A stretch of 64,000 bases of DNA. It comes from Paramacrobiotus metropolitanus. Taxonomy: Eukaryota > Tardigrada > Eutardigrada > Parachela > Macrobiotidae. Position 1 is the first letter of the stretch, and each line of letters opens with the position of its first letter. The translations under genes and the position numbers were made by a program. Location of the stretch: contig NW_026570308.1 of the NCBI RefSeq assembly GCF_019649055.1, forward strand, positions 248,001-312,000, in the 5' to 3' direction. Positions 51,801 to 64,000 of the stretch are shown piece after piece. A model generated the notes under the pieces. It saw nothing but the letters and a program-made list of their open reading frames with translations, had not been told where the DNA came from and did no database searches.

Positions 51801-52740
51801 CACATTGCTACTGCGGGTTCGCCAATAAAGACCCGGTCATAAGTTACGTATTTACGTTACTGTCACCAAAAAACGCTACACCCGCAGTCGCTAAAAAATT
51901 CTAGCCCGGGTCCAAATTTCTGGACACCTGTAGGTTACCACGGCGAATTTTTTATAATGACCCATTTATATTATACGTCACGGTTCCCCAAAAACGCTCC
52001 ACCCGTGGTCGCTAAAAATATTCAGCCCGATGCAAATTTTCCGACCCCCCATACGTGCTTCTGCAGGTTCGTCAATAATGACCTGGTTATATGTTACGTA
52101 TTTACGTTACGGTTACCCAAAAACGCTCCACCCGGGGTCGCTGAAAAATTCCGGCCCTGTCCAAATTCCGGACACCTGTACATTACCACTGCAATTTTTT
52201 TCATACTGACCCATTTTTAGTATATGTCACGGTTCCCAAAAATGATCTACCCGGGGTCGCTAAAGAAATCCGTCCGTAGCCAAAATTTCCTGTCTCCTGT
52301 ACATTACTACAACGGGTTTGTCAATACTGACCGGGTTTAAATTTACGTATTCACGTAACGGTTCCCCAAAACCGCTCCACCTAAGGCCGCTAAAGAAATC
52401 CAGCCTGATCTAAATTTTCCGACCTCCCGTACATCAGTACTGCGGGTACGTCAATAAAGTTCCGGTCATAATTTACGTATTTACGTCACGGTCACCCAAA
52501 AACGCGACACCTGGGTCGCTAAAAATTCTGGCCGGGTCCGAATTCCGGACACCCGTACATTACCACGGCGAATTTTTTATACTGACGCTTTGATAGTATA
52601 CGTCACGGTTCCCAAAACGATCCACCTGGGTCGCTAAAAAAGTCCGTCCGTAGCCCAAACTTTCTGTCTCCTGTACATTACTACTGCGAGTTCGTCAATA
52701 ATGACCAGGCTATAATTTTCGTATTCACGTTACAGTTTCC
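42837..52740. repeat. Mosaic 3.56-kb and 4.57-kb higher-order units
   Basis: A marker segment with a distinctive ATTCAGCCCGATGC monomer occurs at 43836, 47393 and 51957, offsets 3557 and 4564 bp (28 and 36 monomers). The longer unit contains an extra segment of about 1.0 kb (eight monomers) at about 48185-49195, recognisable by AAGGCCCCTAAAG. Versions of that start monomer recur at about 55290, 57836 and 60225. Confidence 0.8.
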
Positions 52741-53760
52741 CAAAACGCTTCAACCAAAGCCGCAAAAGAAATTCAGCCCGATCTAAGTTTTCCGAACTCC
52801 CGTACATTGCTACTGCGGGTTCGCCAATAAAGACCCGGTCATAAGTTACGTGTTTGCGTCACGGTCACCTAAAACTCTCCACCCGAGGTCCCGAAATAAA
52901 TCAGTGCCGGGTTAAAATTTTCTGTCGCCTTACATTACCACGGCAGATTTGTTTATAGTGACCCGGTTATAATATACGTCACGGTTACCCAAAACGATCC
53001 ACCCGGGGTCGCTAAAAAATCCGTCCGAAGCCAAAATTTCTGTCTCCTGTACATTACTACTGCTAGTTCGTCAATAATGACCAGGCTATAATTTTCGTAT
53101 TCACGTTACAGTTCCCAAAAACGCTTCAACCAAAGCCGCTAAAGAAATCCCTCCCGATGCAAATTTTCCGACCCCCATACGTGCTTCTGCAGCTTCGTCA
53201 ATAATGACCCGGTTATAAGTTACGTATTTACGTTACGGTCACCCAAAAACGCTTCACCCAAGGCCGCTATAGAAATCCAGCCCGATTGAAATTTTCCGAC
53301 CCCCCATACGTGCTTCTGCAGGTTTCGTCAATAATGACCCGGTTATAAGTTACGTATTTACGTTACGGTCACCTAGAAACGCTTCACCCAAGGCCGCTAA
53401 AGAAATCCAGCCTGATATAAATTTTCCGACCTCCCGTATATTAGTACTGCGGGTTCTTCAATAAAGTTCCGGTCATAATTTACGTATTTACGTCACACCC
53501 AAAAACGCGACACCCGGGGTCGCTAAAAATTCTGGCCCGGGTCCAAATTTCTGGACACCTGTAGGTTACCACGGCGAATTCTTTATAATGACTCATTTAT
53601 ATTATACGTCACGGTTTCCCAAAACGCTCCACCCGGTTTCGCTAAAAAATCCGTCCGTAGCCCAAACTTTCTGTCTCCTGTACATTACTACTGCGAGTTC
53701 GTCAATAATGACCAGGCTATAATTTTCGTATTCACGTTACAGTTCCCCAAAACGCTTCAA
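52495..53760. other. Satellite patch with coordinated homopolymer shortening
   Basis: Relative to otherwise identical neighbouring units, runs of C, A, G and T are one base shorter throughout (CCCAAAACG for CCCCAAAAACG, CTGGGTCGC for CCCGGGGTCGC, GCTAAAAAATCC for GCTAAAAAAATCC). A few two-base losses also occur (GCCTTACATT for GCCTTGTACATT). A similar patch spans about 56735-60240. The pattern looks technical rather than biological. Confidence 0.65.
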
Positions 53761-56734
53761 CCAAAGCCGCAAAAGAAATTCAGCCCGATCTAAGTTTTCC
53801 GAACTCCCGCACATTGCTACTGCGGGTTCGCCAATAAAGACCCGGTCATAAGTTCCGTGTTTACGTCACGGCCACCTAAAAACGCTCCACCCGAGGTCCC
53901 GAAATAAATCTGTGCCGGGTTAAAATTTTCTGTCGCCTTGTACATTACCACGGCAGATTTGTTTATAGTGACCCGGTTATAATATACGTCACGGTTACCC
54001 AAAAACGATCCACCAGGGGTCGCTAAAAAAATCCGTCCGAAGCCAAAATTTCCTGTCTCCTGTACATTACTACAACGAGTTCGTCAATACTGACCGGGTT
54101 TTAAATTACGTATTCACGTCACGGCTCCCCAAAAACGCTCCACCTAAGGCCGCTAAAGAAATCCCTCCCGATGCAAATTTTCCGACCCCCATACGTGCTT
54201 CTGCAGCTTCGTCAATAATGACCCGGTTATAAGTTACGTATTTACGTTACGGTCACCCAAAAACGCTTCACCCAAGGCCGCTATAGAAATCCAGCCCGAT
54301 TGAAATTTTCCGACCCCCCATACGTGCTTCTGCAGGTTCGTCAATAATGACCCGGTTATAAGTTACGTATTTACGTTACGGTCACCTAGAAACGCTTCAC
54401 CCAAGGCCGCTAAAGAAATCCAGCCTGATATAAATTTTCCGACCTCCCGTATATTAGTACTGCGGGTTCTTCAATAAAGTTCCGGTCATAATTTACGTAT
54501 TTACGTCACAATCACCCAAAACGCGACACCGGGGTCGCTAAAAAATTCTGGCCCGGGTCCAAATTTCTGGACACCTGTAGGTTACCACGGCGAATTCTTT
54601 ATAATGACTCATTTATATTATACGTCACGGTTTCCCAAAAACGCTCCACCCGGTTTCGCTAAAAAAATCCGTCCGTAGCCCAAACTTTCTGTCTCCTGTA
54701 CATTACTACTGCGAGTTCGTCAATAATGACCAGGCTATAATTTTCGTATTCACGTTACAGTTCCCCAAAAACGCTTCAACCAAAGCCGCAAAAGAAATTC
54801 AGCCCGATCTAAGTTTTCCGAACTCCCGCACATTGCTACTGCGGGTTCGCCAATAAAGACCCGGTCATAAGTTACGTGTTTACGTCACGGCCACCTAAAA
54901 ACGCTCCACCCAAGGTCCCGAAATAAATCTGTGCCGGGTTAAAATTTTCTGTCGCCTTGTACATTACCACGGCAGATTTGTTTATAGTGACCCGGTTATA
55001 ATATACGTCACGGTTACCCAAAAACGATCCACCAGGGGTCGCTAAAAAAATCCGTCCGAAGCCAAAATTTCCTGTCTCCTGTACATTACTACAACGAGTT
55101 CGTCAATACTGACCGGGTTTTAAATTACGTATTCACGTCACGGCTCCCCAAAAACGCTCCACCTAAGGCCGCTAAAGAAATCCCTCCCGATGCAAATTTT
55201 CCGACCCCCATACGTGCTTCTGCAGCTTCGTCAATAATGACCCGGTTATAAGTTACGTATTTACGTTACGGTCACCCAAAAACGCTTCACCCAAGGCCCC
55301 TAAAGAAATCCAGCCCGATTGAAATTTTCCGACCCCCCTTACGTGCTTCTGCAGGTTCTTCAATAATGACCCGGTTATAAGTTACGTATTTACGTTGCGG
55401 TCACCCAGAAACGCTTCACCCAAGGCCGCTGAAGAAATCCAGCCCGATATAAATTTTCAGACCTCCCGTACATTAGTACTGCGGGTTCGTCAATAAAGTT
55501 CCGGTCATAATTTACGTATTCACGTCACGGTTCCCCAAAACCGCTCCACCTAAGGCCGCTAAAGAAAGCCAGCCCGATCGAAATTTTCCGACCCCCCGTA
55601 CATCAGTACTGCGGGTTCGTCAATAAAGTTCAGGTCATAAGTTACGTATTTACGTCACGGTCACCCAAAAACGCTCCACCCAGGGTCGCTAAAAAATTCT
55701 GGTCGGGTCCAAATTTCCGGACACCTGTACATTACCACTGCAATTTTTTTCATACTGACCCATTTATAGTATACGTCACGGTTCCCAAAAATGATCTACC
55801 CGGGGTCGCTAAAGAAATCCGTCCGTAGCCAAAATTTCCTGTCTCCTGTACATTACTACAACGGGTTTGTCAATACTGACCGGGTTTAAATTTACGTATT
55901 CACGTAACGGTTTCCCAAGACCGCTCCACCTAAGGCCGCTAAAGAAATCCAGCCCGATCTAAATTTTCCGACCTCCCGTACATCAGTACTGCGGGTTCGT
56001 CAATAAAGTTCCGGTCATAATTTACGTATTTACGTCACGGTCACCCAAAAACGCGACACCCGGGGTCGCTAAAAAATTCTGGCCGGGTCCGAATTCCGGA
56101 CACCCGTACATTACCACGGCGAATTTTTTTATACTGACCCTTTGATAGTATACGTCACGGTTCCCCAAAAACGATCCACCCGGGGTCGCTAAAAAAGTCC
56201 GTCCGTAGCCCAAACTTTCTGTCTCCTGTACATTACTACTGCGAGTTCGTCAATAATGACCAGGCTATAATTTTCGTATTCACGTTACAGTTCCCCAAAA
56301 ACGCTTCAACCAAAGCCGCAAAAGAAATTCAGCCCGATCTAAGTTTTCCGAACTCCCGCACATTGCTACTGCGGGTTCGCCAATAAAGACCCGGTCATAA
56401 GTTCCGTGTTTACGTCACGGCCACCTAAAAACGCTCCACCCGAGGTCCCGAAATAAATCTGTGCCGGGTTAAAATTTTCTGTCGCCTTGTACATTACCAC
56501 GGCAGATTTGTTTATAGTGACCCGGTTATAATATACGTCACGGTTACCCAAAAACGATCCACCAGGGGTCGCTAAAAAAATCCGTCCGAAGCCAAAATTT
56601 CCTGTCTCCTGTACATTACTACAACGAGTTCGTCAATACTGACCGGGTTTTAAATTACGTATTCACGTCACGGCTCCCCAAAAACGCTCCACCTAAGGCC
56701 GCTAAAGAAATCCCTCCCGATGCAAATTTTCCGA

Positions 56735-59700
56735 CCCCATACGTGCTTCTGCAGCTTCGTCAATAATGACCCGGTTATAAGTTACGTATTTACGTTACGG
56801 TCACCCAAAACGCTTCACCCAAGGCCGCTATAGAAATCCAGCCCGATTGAAATTTTCCGACTTCATACGTGCTTCTGCAGGTTCGTCAATAATGACCCGG
56901 TTATAAGTTACGTATTTACGTTACGGTCACCTAGAAACGCTTCACCCAAGGCCGCTAAAGAAATCCAGCCTGATATAAATTTTCCGACCTCCCGTATATT
57001 AGTACTGCGGGTTCTTCAATAAAGTTCCGGTCATAATTTACGTATTTACGTCACAATCACCCAAAAACGCGACACCCGGGGTCGCTAAAAAATTCTGGCC
57101 CGGGTCCAAATTTCTGGACACCTGTAGGTTACCACGGCGAATTCTTTATAATGACTCATTTATATTATACGTCACGGTTTCCCAAAAACGCTCCACCCGG
57201 TTTCGCTAAAAAAATCCGTCCGTAGCCCAAACTTTCTGTCTCCTGTACATTACTACTGCGAGTTCGTCAATAATGACCAGGCTATAATTTTCGTATTCAC
57301 GTTACAGTTCCCAAAAACGCTTCAACCAAAGCCGCAAAAGAAATTCAGCCCGATCTAAGTTTTCCGAACTCCCGCACATTGCTACTGCGGGTTCGCCAAT
57401 AAAGACCCGGTCATAAGTTACGTGTTTACGTCACGGCCACCTAAAAACGCTCCACCCAAGGTCCCGAAATAAATCTGTGCCGGTTAAAATTTTCTGTCGC
57501 CTTGTACATTACCACGGCAGATTTGTTTATAGTGACCCGGTTATAATATACGTCACGGTTACCCAAAACGATCCACCAGGGTCGCTAAAAAATCCGTCCG
57601 AAGCCAAAATTTCCTGTCTCCTGTACATTACTACAACGAGTTCGTCAATACTGACCGGGTTTTAAATTACGTATTCACGTCACGGTTCCCCAAAAACGCT
57701 CCACCCAAGGCCGCTAAAGAAATCCCTCCCGATGCGAATTTTCCGACCCCCATACGTGCTTCTGCAGCTTCGTCAATAATGACCAGGTTATAAGTTACGT
57801 ATTTACGTTACGGTCACCCAAAAACGCTTCACCCAAGGCCCCTAAAGAAATCCAGCCCGATTGAAATTTTCCGACCCCCCTTACGTGCTTCTGCAGGTTC
57901 TTCGATAATGACCCGGTTATAAGTTACGTATTTACGTTACGGTCACCCAGAAACGCTTCACCCAAGGCCGCTAAAGAAATCCAGCCCGATATAAATTTTC
58001 AGACCTCCCGTACATTAGTACTGCGGGTTCGTCAATAAAGTTCGGTCATAATTTACGTATTCACGTCACGGTTCCCCAAAACGCTCCACCTAAGGCCGCT
58101 AAAGAAAGCCAGCCCGATCAAATTTTCCGACCCCCGTACATCAGTACTGCGGGTTCGTCAATAAAGTTCAGGTCATAAGTTACGTATTTACGTCACGGTC
58201 ACCCAAAACGCTCCACCCAGGGTCGCTAAAAATTCTGGTCGGGTCCAAATTTCCGGACACCTGTACATTACCACTGCAATTTTTCATACTGACCCATTTA
58301 TAGTATACGTCACGGTTCCCAAAAATGATCTACCCGGGGTCGCTAAAGAAATCCGTCCGTAGCCAAAATTTCCTGTCTCCTGTACATTACTACAACGGGT
58401 TTGTCAATACTGACCGGGTTAAATTTACGTATTCACGTAACGGTTTCCCAAAACCGCTCCACCTAAGGCCGCTAAAGAAATCCAGCCCGATCTAAATTTT
58501 CCGACCTCCCGTACATCAGTACTGCGGGTTCGTCAATAAAGTTCCGGTCATAATTTACGTATTTACGTCACGGTCACCCAAAAACGCGACACCGGGTCGC
58601 TAAAAAATTCTGGCCGGGTCCAATTCCGGACACCCGTACATTACCACGGCGAATTTTTTATACTGACCCTTTGATAGTATACGTCACGGTTCCCCAAAAC
58701 GATCCACCGGGGTCGCTAAAAATCCGTCCGTAGCCCAAACTTTCTGTCTCCTGTACATTACTACTGCGAGTTCGTCAATAATGACCAGGCTATAATTTTC
58801 GTATTCACGTTACAGTTTCCCAAAACGCTTCAACCAAAGCCGCAAAGAAATTCAGCCCGATCTAAGTTTTCCGAACTCCCGTACATTGCTACTGCGGGTT
58901 CGCCAATAAAGACCCGGTCATAAGTTACGTGTTTACGTCACGGTCACCTAAAACTCTCCACCCGAGGTCCCGAAATAAATCTGTGCCGGGTTAAAATTTT
59001 CTGTCGCCTTGTACATTACCACGGCAGATTTGTTTATAGTGACCCGGTTATAATATACGTCACGGTTACCCAAAACGATCCACCCGGGGTCGCTAAAAAA
59101 TCCGTCCGAAGCCAAAATTTCCTGTTTCCTGTACATTACTACAACGAGTTCGTCAATACTGACCGGGTTTTAAATTACGTATTCACGTCACGGTTCCCAA
59201 AAACGCTCCACCCAAGGCCGCTAAAAAAATCCTTCCCGATGCAAATTTTCCGACCCCATACGTGCTTCTGCAGCTTCGTCAATAATGACCCGGTTATAAG
59301 TTACGTATTTACGTTACGGTCACCTAAAACGCTTCACCCAAGGCCGCTAAAGAAATCCAGCCTGATATAAATTTTCCGACCTCCCGTATATTAGTACTGC
59401 GGGTTCTTCAATAAAGTTCCGGTCATAATTTACGTATTTACGTCACAATCACCCAAAAACGCGACACCCGGGGTCGCTAAAAAGTCTGGCCCGGGTCCAA
59501 ATTTCTGGACACCTGTAGTTACCACGGCGAATTCTTTATAATGACTCATTTATATTATACGTCACGGTTTCCCAAAACGCTCCACCCGGTTTCGCTAAAA
59601 AAATCCGTCCGTAGCCCAAACTTTCTGTCTCCTGTACATTGCTACTGCGGGTTCGTCAATAATGACCAGGCTATAATTTTCGTATTCACGTTACAGTTCC

Positions 59701-60240
59701 CCAAAACGCTTCAACCAAAGCCGCAAAAGAAATTCAGCCCGATCTAAGTTTTCCGAACTCCCGCACATTGCTACTGCGGGTTCGCCAATAAAGACCCGGT
59801 CATAAGTTACGTGTTTACGTCACGGTCACCTAAAACTCTCCACCCGAGGTCCCGAAATAAATCTGTGCCGGGTTAAAATTTTCTGTCGCCTTGTACATTA
59901 CCACGGCAGATTTGTTTATAGTGACCCGGCTATAATATACGTCACGGTTACCCAAAACGATCCACCGGGGTCGCTAAAAAATCCGTCCGAAGCCAAAATT
60001 TCCTGTCTCCTGTACATTACTACAACGAGTTCGTCAATACTGACCGGGTTTTAAATTACGTATTCACGTCACGGTTCCCAAAACGCGCTCCACCCAAGGC
60101 CGCTAAAGAAATCCTCCCGATGCGAATTTTCCGACCCCCATACGTGCTTCTGCAGCTTCGTCAATAATGACCAGGTTATAAGTTACGTATTTACGTTACG
60201 GTCACCCAAAACGCTTCACCCAAGGCCCTAAAGAAATCCA
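56735..60240. other. Second satellite patch with homopolymer shortening
   Basis: Same signature as at 52495-53760: many single-base losses within homopolymers across different monomer types, for example GACCCCATACG, CACCGGGTCGC, CCCTAAAG and CCGGTTAAAAT. Flanking units of the same type have the longer runs. Confidence 0.6.
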
Positions 60241-63200
60241 GCCCGATTGAAATTTTCCGACCCCCCTTACGTGCTTCTGCAGGTTCTTCGATAATGACCC
60301 GGTTATAAGTTACGTATTTACGTTACGGTCACCCAGAAACGCTTCACCCAAGGCCGCTAAAGAAATCCAGCCCGATATAAATTTTCAGACCTCCCGTACA
60401 TTAGCACTGCGGGTTCGTCAATAAAGTTCCGGTCATAATTTACGTATTCACGTCACGGTTCCCCAAAACCGCTCCACCTAAGGCCGCTAAAGAAAGCCAG
60501 CCCGATCGAAATTTTCCGACCCCCCGTACATCAGTACTGCCGGTTCGTCAATAATGACCCGGTTATTAGCTACGTAATTACTTCACTGTCACCCAAAAAC
60601 GCTCCACCCAGGTTCGCTAAAAAATTCTGGTCGGGTCCAAATTTCCGGACACCTGTACATTACCACGTCGAATTTTTTTATACTGACCCTTTGATAGTAT
60701 ACGTCACGGTTCCCCAAAAACGATCCACCCGGGGTCGCTAAAAAAGTCCGTCCGTAGCCCAAACTTTCTGTCTCCTGTACATTACTACTGCGAGTTCGTC
60801 AATAATGACCAGGCTATAATTTTCGTATTCACGTTACAGTTCCCCAAAAACGCTTCAACCAAAGCCGCAAAAGAAATTCAGCCCGATCTAAGTTTTCCGA
60901 ACTCCCGCACATTGCTACTGCGGGTTCGCCAATAAAGACCCGGTCATAAGTTACGTATTTACGTCACTGTCACCAAAAAACGCTACACCCGCAGTCGCTA
61001 AAAAATTCTAGCCCGGGTCCAAATTTCTGGACACCTGTAGGTTACCACGGCGAGAATTTTTTATAATGACCCATTTATATTATACGTCACGGTTCCCCAA
61101 AAACGCTCCACCCGTGGTCGCTAAAAATATTCAGCCCGATGCAAATTTTCCGACCCCCCATACGTGCTTCTGCAGGTTCGTCAATAATGACCTGGTTATA
61201 TGTTACGTATTTACGTTACGGTTACCCAAAAACGCGACACCCGGGGTCGCTAAAAATTTCTGGCCGGGTCCGAATTCCGGACACCCGTACATTATACCAC
61301 GGCGAATTTTTTTTATACTGACCCTTTGATAGTATACGTCACGGTTCCCCAAAACGATCCACCCGGGGTCGCTAAAAAAGTCCGTCCGTAGCCCAAACTT
61401 TCTGTCTCCTGTACATTACTACTGCGAGTTCGTCAATAATGACCAGGCTATAATTTTCGTATTCACGTTACAGTTCCCCAAAAACGCTTCAACCAAAGCC
61501 GCAAAAGAAATTCAGCCCGATCTAAGTTTTCCGAACTCCCGTACATTGCTACTGCGGGTTCGCCAATAAAGACCCGGTCATAAGTTACGTGTTTGCGTCA
61601 CGGTCACCTAAAAACTCTCCACCCGAGGTCCCGAAATAAATCTGTGCCGGGTTAAAATTTTCTGTCGCCTTGTACATTACCACGGCAGATTTGTTTATAG
61701 TGACCCGGTTATAATATACGTCACGGTTACCCAAAAACGATCCACCCGGGGTCGCTAAAAAAATCCGTCCGAAGCCAAAATTTCCTGTTTCCTGTACATT
61801 ACTACAACGAGTTCGTCAATACTGACCGGGTTTTAAATTACGTATTCACGTCACGGTTTCCCAAAAACGCTCCACCCAAGGCCGCTAAAAAAATCCTTCC
61901 CGATGCAAATTTTCCGACCCCCATACGTGCTTCTGCAGCTTCGTCAATAATGACCCGGTTATAAGTTACGTATTTACGTTACGGTCACCTAGAAACGCTT
62001 CACCCAAGGCCGCTAAAGAAATCCAGCCTGATATAAATTTTCCGACCTCCCGTATATTAGTACTGCGGGTTCTTCAATAAAGTTCCGGTCATAATTTACG
62101 TATTTACGTCACAATCACCCAAAACGCGACACCCGGGGTCGCTAAAAAATCTGGCCCGGGTCCAAATTTCTGGACACCTGTAGGTTACCACGGCGAATTC
62201 TTTATAATGACTCATTTATATTATACGTCACGGTTTCCCAAAACGCTCCACCCGGTTTCGCTAAAAAAATCCGTCCGTAGCCCAAACTTTCTGTCTCCTG
62301 TACATTACTACTGCGAGTTCGTCAATAATGACCAGGCTATAATTTTCGTATTCACGTTACAGTTCCCCAAAAACGCTTCAACCAAAGCCGCAAAAGAAAT
62401 TCAGCCCGATCTAAGTTTTCCGAACTCCCGCACATTGCTACTGCGGGTTCGCCAATAAAGACCCGGTCATAAGTTACGTGTTTACGTCACGGTCACCTAA
62501 AAACTCTCCACCCGAGGTCCCGAAATAAATCTGTGCCGGGTTAAAATTTTCTGTCGCCTTGTACATTACCACGGCAGATTTGTTTATAGTGACCCGGTTA
62601 TAATATACGTCACGGTTACCCAAAAACGATCCACCCGGGGTCGCTGAAAAATTCCGGCCGCGTCCAAATTCCGGACACCTGTACATTACCACTGCAATTT
62701 TTTTCATACTGACCCATTTATAGTATACGTCACGGTTCCCAAAAATGATCTACCCGGGGTCGCTAAAGAAATCCGTCCGTAGCCAAAATTTCCTGTCTCC
62801 TGTACATTACTACAACGGGTTTGTCAATACTGACCGGGTTTAAATTTACGTATTCACGTAACGGTTCCCCAAAACCGCTCCACCTAAGGCCGCTAAAGAA
62901 ATCCAGCCCGATCTAAATTTTCCGACCTCCCGTACATCAGTACTGCGGGTTCGTCAATAAAGCTCCGGTCATAATTTACGTATTTACGTCACGGTCACCC
63001 AAAAACGCGACACCCGGGGTCGCTAAAAAATTCTGGCCGGGTCCGAATTCCGGACACCCGTACATTACCACGGCGAATTTTTTTATACTGACCCTTTGAT
63101 AGTATACGTCACGGTTCCCCAAAACCGCTCCACCTAAGGCCGCTAAAGAAATCCAGCCCGATCTAAATTTTCCGACCTCCCGTACATCAGTACTGCGGGT

Positions 63201-63599
63201 TCGTCAATAAAGTTTCGGTAATAAGCTACGTATTTACGTCACAGTCACCCAAAAACGCTACACCCGGGGTCGCTAAAAAATTCTGGCCCGGGTCCAAATT
63301 TCTGGACACCTGTAGGTTACCACGGCGAATTTTTTGTAATGACCCATTTATATTATACGTCACGGTTCCCCAAAAACGCTCCACCCGGTTTTGCTAAAAA
63401 ATCCGTCCGTGGCCCAAATTTCCTGTCTCCTGTACATTACTACGGCGAGTTCGTCAATAATGACCAGGCTATAATTTACGTATTCACGTTACGGTTCCCC
63501 AAAAACGCTCCACCCAAGGCCACTAAAGAAATCCAGCCCCATCCAAATTTTCCGAACCCCCGTACATTAATACGGCGAGTTCGTTAATAATGACCTGGT

Positions 63600-64000
63600 T
63601 ATAAGTTGCGTATTTGCGTCACGGTCAACCAAAAAGCTCCACCCGTGGTCGTTAAAAAAATTCGTCCCGGGCCCAAATTCCCGGGCCCCTGTATATTACT
63701 ACAGCGGGTTCGTCAATAATGACGCGGTCATAAATTACTACACCCGTTGTCAATAAAAGATCCGACTCAGATCCAATATTCCTGACACCCCTACCTTTAT
63801 ACGGCGGATTCGTTGATAATGACCCGGTTTTAATCTACGTCACGCTTACCAAAAACGCTCCACCCGAGGTCGCTAAACAAATCCGGCCCTATCCAAATTT
63901 CCCGACCCCCAGTATATTACTACAGCGGGTTCGTCAGTAATGACCAGGTTATAATTAACGTCCCTGTTCCCCAAAATTGATCCGCCGGCGGTGGCTAAGA
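63600..64000. repeat. Diverged monomers near the right end, likely approaching the array edge
   Basis: Monomers after about 63600 carry many private substitutions. One has an internal deletion of part of the core near 63737 (ATTACTACACCCGTTGTCAA). This mirrors the divergence at the left edge and suggests that the array ends shortly beyond the window. Confidence 0.6.

Larger units (their letters stand above)
20394..64000. repeat. Satellite array of about 127-bp monomers (43.6 kb, continues to window end)
   Basis: The whole right two thirds is a head-to-tail array, about 340 monomers by length. A typical monomer reads GTTCGTCAATAATGACCCGG, then TTACGTATTTACGTCACGGT, CCCCAAAAACGCTCCACCC, GGTCGCTAAA, AATTTTCCGACC, CCTGTACATTACTACTGCGG. 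Two broad classes are visible: long ones (about 129 bp) with the TTACGTATTTACG block, and short ones (about 123 bp) with TATACGTCACGG and GGCGAATTTTTTTATA in place of GGTTCGTCAATAA. Distances between matching anchors are near-multiples of 127 bp (637, 1016, 1909, 2549, 3557). Since 127 leaves a remainder of one on division by three, open frames shift every monomer; the 60-110 codon open frames are by-products, not genes. Confidence 0.98.

Noticed and set aside
21379-63587. Many repeated open frames of 60-110 codons in the satellite, on both strands
   Set aside because: They recur with the monomers, change frame each unit because 127 is not a multiple of three, have no family resemblance, and are broken by one-base length changes between otherwise identical units.
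20394-64000. Regularly spaced repeats resembling a CRISPR array
   Set aside because: The whole monomer repeats with no unique spacers, the period is about 127 bp, and the surrounding genes are intron-containing animal genes.

Overview
This window reads as nuclear DNA of a small-genome invertebrate animal. The genes have many short AT-rich introns with GT-AG borders and GC-richer exons. They encode two proteins found widely in animals: a Mind bomb (MIB1) ubiquitin ligase and a PIWI-clade Argonaute. A third gene encodes an F-box protein whose N-terminal block resembles, from memory only, predicted proteins of hypsibiid tardigrades. A tardigrade is therefore my best but unproven guess. No viral or LTR-type fossil was recognised.

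Layout. 1-2248: AT-rich, no gene seen, with an old internal duplication and an ATT microsatellite. 2249-6923 (+): the last seven recognisable coding exons of a mib1 orthologue (C-terminal ankyrin repeats and three RING fingers). 8127-10197 (-): a two-exon F-box gene with one apparent frameshift. 11217-13400: a degenerate local duplicate of the preceding 5 kb, holding a second copy of the last three mib1 exons and a relic of the F-box gene. 13708-19972 (-): a nearly complete 19-exon PIWI gene with a tRNA-like gene in one intron. 20394-64000: one continuous satellite array of about 43.6 kb, built of roughly 127-bp monomers in mosaic higher-order repeats, with a single small palindromic transposon in it.

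Most notable points. (1) The PIWI protein keeps its overall fold signatures and 5'-phosphate pocket, but all three metal-binding positions of the slicer triad are replaced (D to G, D to H, H to R), so it should bind guides without cutting. (2) The mib1 duplicate preserves RING2, the linker and RING3 with almost only synonymous changes beside diverged introns, yet has lost the final tyrosine and any visible start. (3) The 5' end of the PIWI gene lies within about 0.5 kb of the satellite edge. (4) The satellite shows homogenised higher-order blocks in its interior, more divergent monomers at both edges, and patches with coordinated homopolymer shortening that look like assembly-quality artefacts.
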